From: Alphaproteobacteria bacterium
GTDB taxonomy: Bacteria > Pseudomonadota > Alphaproteobacteria > Holosporales > Holosporaceae
Reading direction: 5' to 3'
Assembly (NCBI GenBank): GCA_016870135.1
Contig: VGCF01000007.1
Location: 1-23,713, forward strand
DNA length: 23,713 bases
Part shown: one piece after another, positions 22,768-23,713 of the stretch
How positions within the stretch are numbered: position 1 is the first letter of the stretch
Layout: each line of letters starts with the position of its first letter
Notes under the pieces: model-generated
Told to the model about the DNA's origin: nothing
What the model saw: the letters and a program-made list of their open reading frames with translations, nothing else
The model's database searches: none
Made by a program: the position numbers and the translations under genes

Positions 22768-23713
22768 TCATCTGCTTTGCTCAGCTTTAAGCATTTCCTC
22801 GATCTCTGTATACCCTTTCTCTTTTGCCTTTTTCAGTGCTGCCTCCATCTGATCTTTGCTCACGGGGCGATTATCTTGGAGAATAGCTTGCACGATCCCC
22901 TTATAGCCCCACTTTACTGCCTCTATCAGTGCATCCCCCATCGCCTCGTCATCCATCTCTTTCCCCGATTCGAGAATAGCTCGTACGATTTTCTCATGCT
23001 CTTTCTTTACTGCGCTTTCCAGTGCAGTCCCAATCGCATTTTTATCTATCTCTTTCGCCGATTTGAGAAGAGCTATTACGTTACCCTCATTGCCTTGCTT
23101 TTATTCTCTTATCAATCTATCACCATTTTGTTTGTAGGTCATTTCATTTAATTTCTTGAGAAAATCTTCGAAGCTAATTTTCAGATGTTCAGGTAGGGTG
23201 GGAAACTCTGCCCTCTAGTTTTCTTTGTCCCTCTTTTCGATCCAGGCTTCAAGAGCTGCCCTAAGGGCTGACGAACCGTATAATGATGCCCCTTGCCGTG
23301 CTTTATTAACCGTATATCTATCCATATCCGGGTGGTCGAGAATAGCGTTTACGATCGCCAAATTTTTCTTCATTGCTGCGATCGCCAGTCCCTCCCTCAC
23401 ATGACGTGCTTCTAATTGCCCCGAGGCGAGAATAACTTTTACCTTATCCAAATTGTCTTCTCTTATTGCTGTTTTCAATATCTTATCCCTTTCTTCGGGG
23501 GTCATTCCCTCTAAGCTCTGGAGAAAATCTTCGGACTTACTCTAGTCAAGTTTCGCACTTGCGTCAAGGTCAGTCGAACGTTGATTCCTCTGGGGCTTCA
23601 AGTTGGGATCCAGTCCAGTGCCTAGTGCAGGGGTCAATGACTGATAACCATCATTCTCCGGTGCAGGGGTCAATGGCTCATAACCATCCTTGGATACAGA
23701 TTTTTTCAGATTC
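22768..23713 (-). pseudogene. Ankyrin-like repeat protein gene with three in-frame stops
   Basis: One reverse-strand frame stays in phase for 315 codons from the window edge (first full codon ends at 23712) to TGA/TAG 22768, without any frameshift, but is cut by TAG 23544-23542, TAG 23217-23215 and TAA 23103-23101. The encoded protein is coherent across the stops: a 12-residue tandem repeat near the edge, then helical repeats of ankyrin type (for example AIREDNLDKVKVILASGQ, AAMKKNLAIVNAILDHPD, AVKKEHEKIVRAILESGK, AVKWGYKGIVQAILQDNR), and a charged end (KAKEKGYTEIEEMLKAEQ). The repeats lack the classic TPLHxA motif and fit degenerate ankyrin helices. A segment SEDFLQSLEGMT recurs as FEDFLKKLNEMT, suggesting internal duplication. 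Ankyrin proteins in intracellular bacteria are often effectors. Surviving fragments at 23215-23505 (96 codons) and 22768-22956 could still be translated. Confidence 0.7.
23625..23696 (-). repeat. 36-bp tandem repeat (12 residues) in the ankyrin-like gene
   Basis: GTGCAGGGGTCAATG... is repeated at 23625-23660 and 23661-23696 with only two differences in the first 28 bases. In the reverse coding frame each copy reads DGYxxLTPA plus three residues. The period of 36 keeps the frame. Further copies may lie beyond the window edge. Confidence 0.8.

Noticed and set aside
22747..23151. Forward frame of 134 codons opposite the ankyrin-like gene
   Set aside because: Cys/Phe/Leu-rich antisense translation with repeated FENS/FEKS elements that merely mirror the ankyrin repeats on the other strand.
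22768..23713. Stop-codon reassignment to explain the three in-frame stops
   Set aside because: Intact genes here end properly at TAG, TAA and TGA, and no essential gene contains an internal stop.
1..23713. CRISPR array, prophage, transposase or toxin-antitoxin pair
   Set aside because: No spaced direct-repeat array, integrase, transposase motif or recognisable toxin-antitoxin gene pair was seen.

Overview
The window reads as chromosomal core DNA of an alphaproteobacterium with moderate GC. Host-associated, Holosporales/Caedibacter-like endosymbionts are my best guess, but the assignment is an inference. It rests on the alphaproteobacterial rpsT-dnaA(-dnaN) order, an AspRS with the alphaproteobacterial RADRSPGEFYQLD motif 2, a DnaG whose N-terminus matches alphaproteobacterial primases, a ProP-like MFS carrier, and a decaying ankyrin-like gene at the right edge.

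Layout. 1-499: 3' end of rpoC. 700-1655 (-): a Lys-rich, AT-rich gene for a secreted protein, broken by one frameshift. 1860-4897: rpsT, dnaA, dnaN. 4961-7266 (-): recJ and rimM, translationally coupled. 7482-8252: MBL-fold hydrolase, overlapping tail to tail with an MFS transporter (8247-9539, -). 9708-9782: tRNA-Val(CAC). 9977-10957: ubiA. 11101-11334 (-): rpmE, divergent from tsaE (11406-11852), then secG (11934-12470). 12595-14511: kdsA and kdsB, each followed by a possible small antiparallel ORF. 15186-18700: dnaG-rpoD operon. 19084-20961: aspS. 21336-22484: HIT protein and thymidine kinase. 22768-23713 (-): ankyrin-like pseudogene running off the edge.

Function. Nearly all intact genes are housekeeping: transcription (rpoC, rpoD), replication and repair (dnaA, dnaN, dnaG, recJ), translation (rpsT, rpmE, rimM, aspS, tRNA-Val, tsaE), secretion (secG), KDO synthesis for lipopolysaccharide (kdsA, kdsB), ubiquinone (ubiA) and deoxynucleoside salvage (tdk). 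kdsA/kdsB imply an LPS-bearing Gram-negative envelope.

I found no CRISPR array, prophage, insertion sequence or clear new multi-gene system. The most unusual signals are: (1) the palindrome CCATGG, about 39 copies by hand count where about 6 are expected, yet absent from both accessory flanks; (2) a recurrent extended -10 promoter (GGTATAAT) with short leaders, which also settles several start codons; (3) two decayed host-interaction-type genes, one with a single frameshift and one with three in-frame stops but no frameshift; (4) a hairpin-rich gap between aspS and the HIT gene.
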